A stretch of DNA of 64,000 nucleotides from Chlorokybus atmophyticus (GCA_009103225.1 RHPI01002048.1:244971-308970), one strand, 5' to 3'. Shown: positions 9,714 to 18,633, counted from the stretch's first letter. Notes: generated by a model not told the origin, from the sequence alone. Translations and numbers: made by a program.

Positions 9714-12344
9714 TCAGCAGTCGAGGCCTATGCCCACAGGGAAGTTGAAATCCTGCCCAAGCAGAAAGTCGAAGGAGCCGGCATTGGTGACCACGCATTG
9801 CTGGACGATCTCGGTCGTGTGGGTTGGGTCCAGCCCTGTCAACCGAATGCAAAAGGCCTCCCTGGTGACTCCCATCACCTTATCCCGGCTACCTGTGGCA
9901 GTGTCCAACACGTACGGGCAAGGCACCAAGTCGGAACTGGTTATGCCTAGGGACCGCGCGAGGAAGCGCCCGATGATGACAGGCTGTTCTCCGGTGTTCA
10001 ACATTACCCGCTTGGGTGCCAGACCGTTGATGGTAACGTGCTTGCCTTGGTTGGCCACTATGGCAGCGTTGGCGTCGATACGCAACCTCTTCATACGAGG
10101 TGTCTGTTCCTCTGACTCAGTTGTCTCAGCTGGAGATGCTGAGCGCATGGCAGCCAGAGCTCCTCTGCCTGCTGGATCCGGAGAACCCTCTCCTTGCCCT
10201 CTCCCTCTGCCGAACCGACCTTGTCGAGGTGGTTGGTAGACACGGGGGGGCCTCGGTGCTGGAGGTTCCGGCGCCGGTTGTGGTGGCGGCGCAGGTGGAT
10301 GACGCCTCTGCGAAGCTGGAATCATGCCCGCGGGCGTACCCAGTGGCTGTGGAGGGAACCCCGGCGGACCCGGTGTTTGTGGGCCTGCCTCGCGTTCAGC
10401 TTGCTCCGCGGCGTACGTCCATCGCACAGCATGAGCCGCTTCTCTGACCAATGTCCCTTCCCACGTGGCCGTGGGCTCGGTGTCCGTGTCGGTCCAATGA
10501 CGATATTGAGGCATGGGCTGCAGGTATACGGCGCGTAGTAGCTGTCGCCGCATGTCGTGAGTAATGGTGGGGACTCGTAAGATCCCTGCCATGTAGGCAT
10601 CCCACCTTCTTTGTACCACTCCCACATCGAGCACAGTCATGGCGCGAGCACGTAGGGTGCGCTGGAGGTCAGTCTGCTGTGCGTGTAGCTCATGAGCAAT
10701 GGCGATGCGCCGCCGTTGCCGTGCGGCTTCCACCCCTGGCAGCCGAAGCATTGCCTCTTGCACTCCCTCCAACGTGTCCGGGGCTGTGGTGGCAGCCTCG
10801 TCGTATGCTTGTCGCAGCGAGCGAACGAATGCCCCCAACCATGATGCTCGGTTGCCAAAGGCAAACAGGGGGACAGCAGGGTGATTGGCAACGAGCCATG
10901 TCACGAGACGAGCTCGAGCGGCGCTGCCCTCTTGCATCCCCATCATCTGTCTTAATGTGTTGCCCTCAGGCCTGTGCAACATGACTGCTTGCCGGATGAG
11001 TGCGGTACGGAGTTGTTGCTCCCCCACCATACCAGCTCCTCCTCGTTGTGTGGTGTCCCCTTGCGGGGTGAGGTACCCTCGCCCTGCATCGCGTTGATCC
11101 TCAGGCATGTCTTCGACCAAAGGAGGCAGCAACGGGGCGATTACTCCCCTCAATTGTTGCGCCAACGCCCTCGCTTGGTCTGCAACAGTTGCGTGTCCCG
11201 GCTGCTCGATGGCGATCGCCGTGGAGTGTGCTGTGGTCGGCGCCGTGGAGGCGCTGGTAACATGTGTTGGCGCTACGGTTGGTACGATAACGGCGTGTGC
11301 TGCTTCGTACGCTTGTCGGCGCGCGTCCACTTGGGCAGCTTGGTCCATGCGATACCGATGGGCCTGTTCGAGTGCAGAGAAACGCTCTTGACGACTACCT
11401 GGAGTGAGCCCCCGGAGAGCGGGATCAGCGCCCAGCGCGATGTCAGACATCGTGACCACGAGGTCTTGCAGTTTGTGTCGCTGGAGGCTGAGTGGGTCCA
11501 GTGGTGAAGGCTCGAAGTCGATCTGTTGAGCGGGCATGGGCTGTCGCGATTGACTGGGTGCGCCCTGCAACCGTGCGTGTAATGCCAGGAATAACTGGAT
11601 GGCCAGTTCCAACACCGCAGGTCGGCGATAGGTGACCCCGAACAGACGATCCCTCATCTCTGGTGCAGTGCCGGCGAGGATTTCATCCTCCAGCTGCTGT
11701 TGTGTGGGTTCCGGCAGCGTGTGGTATTCTGGCGGTGGTAGGGGCAAGATGCGATCATCGCGTGCCACGCGCGTGGTGCGTTGCCCCCCTGGTCCGTACG
11801 CAATAGTGGTGGGCTCTTCGTTGCGTAGAATCGACGCCCAGGCGCGTTCCGCTTGCGGCTCGCGTGGCACTTGCTGTGTGACGTCTAATGCTGGTGGCGG
11901 TGCCGTCCGGCCCTCATGAAGTGGTGCGGTGGGTAGGGCAGCACTACTTGAGGCGATGGTGGTGGCACCTGCCGCAGTCGTCGTCACTGAAGTGGCGGCT
12001 GTGAGGGTGGCAGCAGTTGCGGTTGATGTGGTCGCTCCGATGGAGGCTGGAGTGGTGGATTCACCACTTACGAACCCAACGACCATGGTTGCTGCGGCGT
12101 GGGTGCTCTCTATCACCGGGAACAGCGTGGTGCCACGAGTGCTGACACCTGCTGTCGTGGTCGGTGTGGACGCCGACGGTGTCATCAACGGCGTCGTCCC
12201 AGCGGTGGTTGTGGCTGCCGAGGCCGCACCACTTGTGGCGTCCGACGATGCCGCTGTTGACGACGCGCCAGCTTCCCTGCGCGCCCGTCTGGATGTTTGT
12301 ACGCGTGACGGCGTGGGAGTGTCCCTATCCCGTTTCGGTGCCAT
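9714..12344 (-). CDS. Large ORF with C-terminal retropepsin-like protease
   Basis: About 876 residues from ATG 12344, in the same frame as Gag (one UAG and 12 codons upstream) and as Pol (one UGA downstream). The first 150 residues are Thr/Ala/Ser-rich low complexity. Residues 170-640 are a mostly helical region I do not recognise. A proline/arginine/glycine linker follows. From about 760 there is an aspartic-protease fold: flap-like strands, MLNTGEQPVIIG in place of the usual DTG/DSG active site, and FDFLLGQDF near the end. The active-site Asp is Asn (codon AAC at 9996-9998). After the UGA the frame continues TERAWFRPHW, which looks like a continuation of the same domain, so the UGA may replace a Trp codon. 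Likely roles are Gag processing plus an accessory structural region. Confidence 0.85.
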   Translation of the reverse strand: MAPKRDRDTPTPSRVQTSRRARREAGASSTAASSDATSGAASAATTTAGTTPLMTPSASTPTTTAGVSTRGTTLFPVIESTHAAATMVVGFVSGESTTPASIGATTSTATAATLTAATSVTTTAAGATTIASSSAALPTAPLHEGRTAPPPALDVTQQVPREPQAERAWASILRNEEPTTIAYGPGGQRTTRVARDDRILPLPPPEYHTLPEPTQQQLEDEILAGTAPEMRDRLFGVTYRRPAVLELAIQLFLALHARLQGAPSQSRQPMPAQQIDFEPSPLDPLSLQRHKLQDLVVTMSDIALGADPALRGLTPGSRQERFSALEQAHRYRMDQAAQVDARRQAYEAAHAVIVPTVAPTHVTSASTAPTTAHSTAIAIEQPGHATVADQARALAQQLRGVIAPLLPPLVEDMPEDQRDAGRGYLTPQGDTTQRGGAGMVGEQQLRTALIRQAVMLHRPEGNTLRQMMGMQEGSAARARLVTWLVANHPAVPLFAFGNRASWLGAFVRSLRQAYDEAATTAPDTLEGVQEAMLRLPGVEAARQRRRIAIAHELHAQQTDLQRTLRARAMTVLDVGVVQRRWDAYMAGILRVPTITHDMRRQLLRAVYLQPMPQYRHWTDTDTEPTATWEGTLVREAAHAVRWTYAAEQAEREAGPQTPGPPGFPPQPLGTPAGMIPASQRRHPPAPPPQPAPEPPAPRPPRVYQPPRQGRFGRGRGQGEGSPDPAGRGALAAMRSASPAETTESEEQTPRMKRLRIDANAAIVANQGKHVTINGLAPKRVMLNTGEQPVIIGRFLARSLGITSSDLVPCPYVLDTATGSRDKVMGVTREAFCIRLTGLDPTHTTEIVQQCVVTNAGSFDFLLGQDFNFPVGIGLDC

Positions 12345-12380
12345 CAATGCCCACCTAGCAGCATAGCAGGCTTGATAGTC

Positions 12381-13859
12381 CTACTCCTTGTTTTCCTCCA
12401 GCTGTGCCACGCGCGCCATCAGGGCTGCCACTTGGTCGATAGCCGGTGGATTGGTTGGTGCATTTACGGCAGCAGCTCCAGCGCGAGGACGTCCCTCAAG
12501 TCCTTTGTGCTGTGGAGGGCGGTTTTTCCCTCTATAGCCAGCTTCTTCCTTGCGGCCGCCAGCGTTGTTGTTGTTGTTGGGGTTGTGGCCACCAGCGTTC
12601 TTGCCGTTGTTGCGACCACCAGCGTTGTTGCTGTTGTTGTGGCCGCCAGCGTGGTTGCTGTTGTTGTAGCCCCCGTTGTTGTTGTGGTTGTTGTGGCCGC
12701 GGTAGCCAACAGCGTTGTTGCTGTTGTTGTAGCCAATAGGGGGCCGCAGCTCAGGGAACTTGAGCCAGCATACTGTCTCCAAGTGTCCCGTCTTGTGGCA
12801 GTGGTCGCACACAAGGTTGCCGTAATCTTCGGTGCACTCCTTTTGGTAGTGGCCATGTCGACCACACCGGTGGCACAGCACTGGAGCCACAAGGGCAGCA
12901 TGAGCTGACCGTTCATCCTTGTAATAGATGCCTTGCGACGCCCGGCTGCGGTCCCGCCGAAAAGGCTCTGCACTTGTGCCTGCCATAGGCCGTGAGGCAC
13001 TGCGGTTGGTGTCCAGCACCGCTTTCTCATACACTGCGCGCTTATGGATGGCTTGTGCAGTCTCGAAAGCTTCCTTGAGGGTGTAGCCAAGGGGCCTGCT
13101 GTAGTTCAGAGTCAGGCGTGTCGACTCGCTCAGAGCAGCATCCACCTCATTGATGTATATCACTGCAGCAGCCTCCTTACTGACAATCCTGTAGTCAGTG
13201 TCCTTCAGCAGACCTTCCAGTCTGGAGTACAAGCGGAGGGGATCCTCATTGGGCTTGCGTCGGAAGCGTCTCAGCTCCTCAACCTTGCTGGTGGTCTGAG
13301 GAGGGAAGGTGCGGCGCAGGGCAGAGTACAGGTCCTTGAGTGGCGAATCAGAGATGGCAGCACCTACGGAGATGGCTGGTGCGCGCAGTGCTACTGACCC
13401 GAGGGTGAAGGTACTGCCTCCTGCACGAGAGCCAGGTGTTGCCGGAGGTAGAGGAGTACCCCACTCTGCGGCTGCCGCTTGCTGTGCAGCTCTTTGTTCC
13501 TCAATGATGACGGCAGAACGGTCAAGGATGCGGACTCGACGTGTGGCCTCCTTGGACTCAACTTGTGCAGGGGTCAAGTTGACAAGTACCAACTCCGGTT
13601 CCTCCTCCTCTGCCTGCTTGAGAGCTGCAGCTATGGACAAGCCTGTTACTGCAACTGAAGTGGCAGGTGGAACGACACCTGTTGGACGGTGCAGCGATGC
13701 AGATGCTATGGTGCTGGCAAGCTCGCCATAGCCGTCTACTCGATGCAGTTCAGCAACGGACTTCCAGACATCGTGTGCTTCATAATCAAGATACTGAGCA
13801 GCAATGTGGAAAGAGATCTCATCTGACCAGTCTTTGTTCTTCAGAGCTTGCTGCCGCAT
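12381..13859 (-). CDS. gag: Gag: capsid and two-knuckle nucleocapsid
   Basis: The ORF has 492 codons. Residues about 185-290 show the helical capsid pattern of Ty3-type Gag (KVEELRRFRRKPNEDPLRLY onward). Two CCHC zinc knuckles follow at about residues 330-368 (CHRCGRHGHYQKEC and CDHCHKTGHLETVC), both with intact ligands for RNA binding. Residues about 375-450 are an Asn/Gly/His-rich tandem repeat. The C-terminus ends in a short coiled-coil-like segment and a UAG. The start ATG overlaps the end of an upstream ORF in the -1 frame, so the true N-terminus may lie in that ORF. The next ORF continues in frame after the UAG. Confidence 0.9.
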   Translation of the reverse strand: MRQQALKNKDWSDEISFHIAAQYLDYEAHDVWKSVAELHRVDGYGELASTIASASLHRPTGVVPPATSVAVTGLSIAAALKQAEEEEPELVLVNLTPAQVESKEATRRVRILDRSAVIIEEQRAAQQAAAAEWGTPLPPATPGSRAGGSTFTLGSVALRAPAISVGAAISDSPLKDLYSALRRTFPPQTTSKVEELRRFRRKPNEDPLRLYSRLEGLLKDTDYRIVSKEAAAVIYINEVDAALSESTRLTLNYSRPLGYTLKEAFETAQAIHKRAVYEKAVLDTNRSASRPMAGTSAEPFRRDRSRASQGIYYKDERSAHAALVAPVLCHRCGRHGHYQKECTEDYGNLVCDHCHKTGHLETVCWLKFPELRPPIGYNNSNNAVGYRGHNNHNNNGGYNNSNHAGGHNNSNNAGGRNNGKNAGGHNPNNNNNAGGRKEEAGYRGKNRPPQHKGLEGRPRAGAAAVNAPTNPPAIDQVAALMARVAQLEENKE

Positions 13860-14158
13860 CTTGGAGTGGAACTTGATGATGAATCACCCAGCGAGGTGGT
13901 GCCGGCACGTCCGGAGAAGCGCAGGGATGTGGTTGAACTGAAAGACTCCATCTCGTTGTCGTCGCTGTCCGATGATAGTGGAGAAGCTTGATGACGAGGA
14001 GTAGAGTGGAGCGGGGTGAAGCTGGAGATGGAGCGCGAGCCTCTGCTGCTGCGGTCGATGCTCCCGTCACTGGTCCGCTCGTAGGTGAGGTTGGTGGTTG
14101 GGCTCCAACTGCTGAGGTCACCCTCGTCTATTGGGGAGAACGGGGTGGGCCTGCTCAT
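13841..14158 (-). CDS. Upstream ORF, probable Gag N-terminus in another frame
   Basis: 105 codons starting with ATG at 14158, Ser/Thr/Arg-rich (SSSRGSRSISS-like), of no recognised domain. It ends at 13841 and overlaps the Gag ORF by 19 bases, with Gag in the -1 frame relative to it. It is the first ORF after the 5' repeat and leader. Either Gag is entered by a -1 shift, or a one-base change split an originally longer Gag, or the ORF is incidental. No canonical slippery heptamer is visible in the overlap. Confidence 0.5.
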   Translation of the reverse strand: MSRPTPFSPIDEGDLSSWSPTTNLTYERTSDGSIDRSSRGSRSISSFTPLHSTPRHQASPLSSDSDDNEMESFSSTTSLRFSGRAGTTSLGDSSSSSTPRCGSKL

Positions 14159-14357
14159 ACAGCTGGTGCGATGGTGAAAGTGGATGAAGGGTAGAGTGTT
14201 TGTGTTCTACAATGGGATCTCCAGTGCTGCTATCACCCAACACACTAGCGCTTGTGCGCGCTATGCGATGACGGTGACAACACTGCACTGTGATGTGTGC
14301 AACTACAGATTGCGATGCTGATGTACAGCTTGCAACTACACTCACTTGAGCAAAGAG
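14159..14357 (-). other. Leader of the retrotransposon
   Basis: About 200 bases between the primer-site motif and the first ORF, containing no ORF or tRNA-complementary primer site of the usual TGGTATCAGAGC type. It is probably 5' UTR or packaging sequence. Confidence 0.5.
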
Positions 14358-14371
14358 GGTGACACTGTAAG
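14358..14371 (-). promoter_or_regulatory. Primer-binding site, self-priming type
   Basis: On the minus strand CTTACAGTGTCACC abuts the inner end of the 5' repeat, where a primer-binding site belongs. It is the perfect 14-nt reverse complement of GGTGACACTGTAAG inside the same repeat (14650-14663), which starts 32 nt downstream of the TATAAG box. Tf1/sushi-type elements prime with the 5' end of their own mRNA in this way. No standard tRNA primer site is seen. Confidence 0.7.
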
Positions 14372-14973
14372 TCAACAAGCCACTACTATGGGTAGTGCTG
14401 TTTACACAGTTCTCTGCGTGAGTGGGAGAGGAATTACACTGTTAAGTGAGGTGAATGAGCAAGCAACACGTGGATGCTATGCCCTGACTGATGCCAACAA
14501 GCACACCGCGACCAAGTACACAAAGCTCACAGCAAGAACAAGCACAGTGCACAAGAACATGCACAGGCTCTCACACGGTGAGGGGATTCTTGGGAACCAG
14601 GACGGTGTGTTCGTAGTTCAAGTCGCTTCACAAGCTCTTAGCTTTCTCACTTACAGTGTCACCAGCTGATCCGGTGAACACTGTGCCTACTTATACAAGT
14701 CAACTCATGACTGTCCAGAACATAAGCTAACGGTCATATCGAGGCTATTTCCACAGGAAATGCCCACTCGATACAGAACCGGACTTATAACTGAACTCAC
14801 AACTGAACAGCTACGCGCGGTGCCTATGCAGGCTATGGTCACGAGCTACTCTAGGGACATGACCTAGCTACTGGTCAGAGGCGCGCGCGGGTTGCCATGC
14901 TGATAAGCCGGGCGAGGGTCTCGCTGTAGGCATGCCCGATGACGACTGGCATGCTTGGGCGATAGGCATGACA
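14371..14973 (-). repeat. 5' terminal repeat A1 (603 bp)
   Basis: The 5' terminus of the element, starting TGTCATGCC at 14973 and ending at the primer-site motif. It is about 98.5% identical to 4114-4717. It lacks the B unit that follows A at the other end of the element, so it is a partial copy in the manner of split direct repeats. Confidence 0.92.
14690..14695 (-). promoter_or_regulatory. TATA box of the retrotransposon promoter
   Basis: TATAAG on the minus strand within the 5' repeat, duplicated at 4434-4439. A start site 30-32 nt downstream would fall at about 14663-14665, exactly where the motif complementary to the primer-binding site begins. The assignment rests on this spacing and not on transcript data. 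Confidence 0.55.
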
Positions 14974-14977
14974 TTAT
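14974..14977. repeat. Target-site duplication, right copy (TTAT)
   Basis: Matches 3884-3887; the shared string extends to ATTATT if micro-homology with the element end is counted. Flanking DNA on both sides codes for one recombinase exon. Confidence 0.75.
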
Positions 14978-16524
14978 TCCAACGACCATTCTGTTTGACG
15001 CCATCCTCAGAAGCCCTGCATGTATACATGTATACTCAACAAACACATAAAGCACTTGTGACAAAATCATGCTTTTATACATGTTCTATCAGCTCAACAT
15101 GTACGACGTACCCCGCATTGATAGCTTGTTGCGCATACCCCTTGCGCACAGCATGCACGCAAGTGGCTGTGACAATCTTGCATGTTCGATTGACCTCGCG
15201 CTGTCGCTGCCACTGTTGCCTGTAGGTAATGGGGTCACCTGGCTTCATGCCTGAAATCACATGTGTCCCATACCTACATTTCACATCAACACTCAATTAA
15301 GGCACCCATAATAGCAGCAACATGACAACCACCACAAAATATTAGACTAGCTCACCATGATTGGCGAGTCTCAAATGCAGGTTCTGACGCACGAGCAATA
15401 TGATACTTGTAGAAGTAATGGAAAGCCAAAGCATTGTGAAGATCAATGACTGGGTTCCAATTGCGCAGGCCCTCAATGTACTCAATGTTGCCATTCTGCA
15501 ACAGCAACAGACAGTAGTTTATGACATACACGGTGTCAACATAAATTGATTGATAGTATCCAAGATCTCACCTTGTTCATTTTGCCATTCCGCGAGACAA
15601 AACAGAGCATGACACCGTGATCTGGGCCCAAGACTTCCACAGGGACGTTATACTTGTAGAAGTCACATTCTTCTACAGCTCGACAAACGTCCCCTTTTTA
15701 AATGCACGAGTGGCGCAATACCGGATCCAAGCTGTTGCACACCATATATCAGGGAACCTTTGCAGGGTTACAACACAATCACTTGCAACTCATCAGTCAA
15801 TTCATACCGCGCATTTAAGGATGCGGCTTGCTTCAACTGGTTGCTGGTGTTAGCGCTTTTGCGAAGCCAGTACTCATTCATGTTGCAGTAGTCTTCTTGA
15901 GTGTAGCCCTCAGCATCAGTGCCGGCTAGTCGGTCATGAAACTCCCTGAGCAATCATCGCTACTCAGTGCACATACTTGTGGCAACATCATTTTAACATG
16001 TGCATGCTCCGGACTACACTTACTTTTTGGCTATCTCGCTGATGCTGCGCCTCGCATCACTAAGCACTTGCTTTACAATGGGGCTGCGTCTACAATCGAG
16101 AGGACTAGTTCCATGCCCATCCCTCATTGCCTGGTCTTTTGCCGCATCTTGCACGCTTTTGATGATGTTCTCTAGCACACTCCATTTCCAGTGCTGATGT
16201 GCCAGCATGAACTTCTCTACATTCCCCACCTCAATCCGCTCATGGAGCTGTTGCTGTGAGCACCACTCATGCATGATTGCAATGATCTCAATCGTCTTCA
16301 TAGCCAAAGAGTATACAAATGCATATTCATATGTAACTCACCCTATATTGTTTCAAACCGCGGTCATATTTGCTACTTGTGTTCTTTGGGCGTTGCGTCT
16401 GCTTTTTGTTAAGCAGGTCATCAATGTTGAGTGGTCGCATGCTGCGCGCAATAGTTTCTTCTTGTTGACGGGCATCGTCGTCAACATGTGTCTCTACGTC
16501 GCTTTCATCGCCGCTCGTACTTGC
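14974..16524 (-). pseudogene. Crypton-type tyrosine recombinase, N-terminal half
   Basis: Minus-strand exons with GT-AG borders: 16342-16524, 16024-16295, 15783-15945, one ending at 15572, 15356-15495, 15122-15273 and 14974-15015. The middle exons resemble the Ndc10_II/Crypton recombinase core: NGNIEYIEGL, then FHYFYKYHIA, THVISGM, and the HxxR catalytic motif in CVHAVRKGY. The last short exon reads ASEDGVKQNGRW and is cut by the retrotransposon inside the conserved GRWNND motif. The part around 15573-15740 contains stops in my preferred frame, so one exon border there is wrong or the gene was already decaying. The 5' end of the gene is not certain and may extend to about 18060. Confidence 0.8.
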
Positions 16525-18060
16525 CTGCAATAGTCAATGCCATTCACCTCATGAACATGTCACGCCAACATTGTGCACGTGACATCATGTATATTGTATT
16601 GCTTAAACAAATGGCTCTTACTTGCGATGGTGAAAAACACAGCGCGGCTGCCGCAACAGGGAGCATGCTCCATCCTTTGAGCAGGTTGTGCTTGTGTTGA
16701 TGGTAATGATGCTGCGATGCAACAATAGGGCTTGGCCAGTGCTGTAGCGATGACAACAAGGGAGCAGGCGCGCCGCCGCTGATGCTGAATGCCAAAACCA
16801 ACCTGCACACATTGCGCAAGCGCAGTGCCCGCATGAACAACGGTGCTAACAATCAGCAATTGACGTTAGCAACTATCACATGATGTTGCATGGCATATAG
16901 CAGAGCGCAACATAATAGTGTCAGTTACCTTGGCTAGCCATCTACACAACTCGCAAGCATCAATGCCTATGGTAAGGAGTAAAGGCACAGAGGTGTACAG
17001 TGTGAGCACTATATACGCATGGCCGCGCGTATGCCCACGCGTGCAAGCCCCTTCGCCTACAGCAGCTGACTCTCCAGCACCGGCACCTGTACAATGTCAC
17101 TGTTAACAATGTTATTATCGTTGTTGTTGTTGTTGCACAGACCAAGCAGCCCTAAGATGACAACAATAACCTAAATATGCTGGTTCTGTTTGTTGTTGTG
17201 CATAATGCGTGCGCATGTACATGTTTTTGTTTGTTGATGTGTGTGTGTCTGTTTGTTGTTGTCTTCACGCATTTGTGCCAACGTGAATGCGTGCTGTTAG
17301 TGTGTTCAAGTGAATACGAACCTCGTGCATGGTGGTGGTGCGATGCTAGAATGCGCAACCCCCTTGAGACTTGAGCACCGCCCCACGCTGCTGTCAACTC
17401 TTCCTTCACCTGCAGCAGCTGCCTCTCCAGCAACACCTGCACACTGTCATGTCGTTAATGTTGTTGTGAAACGGTAAAGTGTTGTTCAACATGCGCACAC
17501 ACAATGCATACACTCACCACACACTACATGCGCGCACACAGTAACGCGCATATACTAACCAACCGACACACCACACAAATAGGCGCACATAACAAAATTA
17601 AGAAGACATCTATTATAATTGATTTACACAAAACCGCTGTATTATAGACCAACATAACTCACCGAAACTTGAACAACTCTACCAACATAAGTTGCTACAT
17701 AACTTGCTTGAAGCTGCTGGACTTGGCGCTCAAGCGCCTCCAGCAGCTCCGACTCCGCCGCCGCTAGGCCGGCACCTGCAGCTCCCGAACTGCGAGCTCC
17801 TGATGGCTCGCAGCCGCTGCGCCGCCGCCTGGAAAACCCACCGCCGCAGCCACAGCCGCCGCAATCAGCTACTACTACTGCTTCTCCTCATCTTCCTCCT
17901 CCTCCTCCTCCTCCTCCTCCTCCTCCGCCGCCGCCGCCCCAACCCCACCGCCCCTGCAGCAGCTGACCAGCGCGCACAGGAGACCGCCAGTTCGTTGACA
18001 TCTTCGCTACCACTCACAAAAATGTGATATCGATGTTATAAAATAGATATCTGTAACTCA
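16525..18060 (-). other. Possible upstream coiled-coil exons; GCC-rich repeats
   Basis: Short minus-strand stretches with splice-like borders encode leucine/glutamine-rich heptads, for example LLERQLLQVKEEL near 17390-17440 and LLEALERQVQQLQ near 17700-17765. Similar CAGCAGCTG-type sequence recurs near 17060. They could be 5' exons of the Crypton recombinase or a separate degenerate gene. A CTCCTC/GCCGCC microsatellite lies at about 17883-17940. Nothing here is firm. Confidence 0.3.
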
Positions 18061-18633
18061 CAGTTAGTAAGGGACTTTTGACGTCCCTGACTCGACTGGC
18101 CGGTAGACACCCAGAGGGTGTTCAATGCTTATATAGAAGGGTGTCTAGACACCACTGCGACCTCACTATACTATTACGGTACATTGTTTTGCACAACACG
18201 TGCCGGGTGTGGCGCGTTCCATTATTGTACACCTGTACCGCGTATGCTCCGATTTGCAAGCCGCGGGTGGGCGACTAGCCCTGGTCTTGTTGACCGAATG
18301 GCGTAGCGTACCAGTGCTGCACTGGTTCGCAGGCCGCGGGGCCCGCAACCAGCCATAGTCCGGTCCATCGGACCAGGCCATTCAGCTCCGGGGCGGGACC
18401 ACATGTGGTTTGGTCACGCCGGACCAGTCGCGGCACTGGTACGCCAGCAAACCAGACGTGGTTTGCGGGCCGCGTACAACTGATCCGCGCGTAAAAAGCC
18501 ATGTGGCAACAAGCAATAAAGTTGGGTCCTTCACCACCATGACTGCTATGCAACACTGCCTTCTTACATAGCCTACATACACACGTACGCATCTCGCCTA
18601 TTGTAATTGATTTAATCAGGCACATCGACGCCC
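18061..18633. other. No gene recognised
   Basis: This stretch contains several short GC-rich inverted motifs (for example GGTCCATCGGACC near 18360-18380) and no recognisable ORF. Confidence 0.4.

Larger units (their letters stand above)
3888..14973 (-). mobile_element. Ty3/gypsy retrotransposon encoding a DNA methyltransferase and PHD finger
   Basis: An 11.1 kb element on the minus strand, bounded by TG...CA and a 4-6 bp target duplication. In coding order it holds a 603-bp 5' repeat (14371-14973), a self-complementary primer site, a short upstream ORF, Gag, a protease-bearing ORF, Pol (methyltransferase, RT, RNase H, integrase, PHD), a G-rich polypurine tract, then repeats B1 (4718-4963), A2 (4114-4717) and B2 (3888-4127). 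The two 603-bp repeats differ at about 9 sites by eye, nearly all transitions, so the insertion is fairly recent. It interrupts a Crypton recombinase exon. From memory, retrotransposon-borne cytosine methyltransferases were reported in dinoflagellates and the alga Klebsormidium (de Mendoza and colleagues, 2018). Whether this family is among them I cannot tell. Confidence 0.95.

Noticed and set aside
11929-12908. Val/Ala- and Cys/Gly-rich plus-strand ORFs
   Set aside because: Antisense shadows of the low-complexity N-terminus of the protease ORF and the Asn-rich Gag tail.
3889-14972. Reading the methyltransferase element as having ordinary LTRs of 603 bp
   Set aside because: Repeat B flanks the left copy on both sides and the element end lies beyond it, so simple LTRs do not explain the layout.
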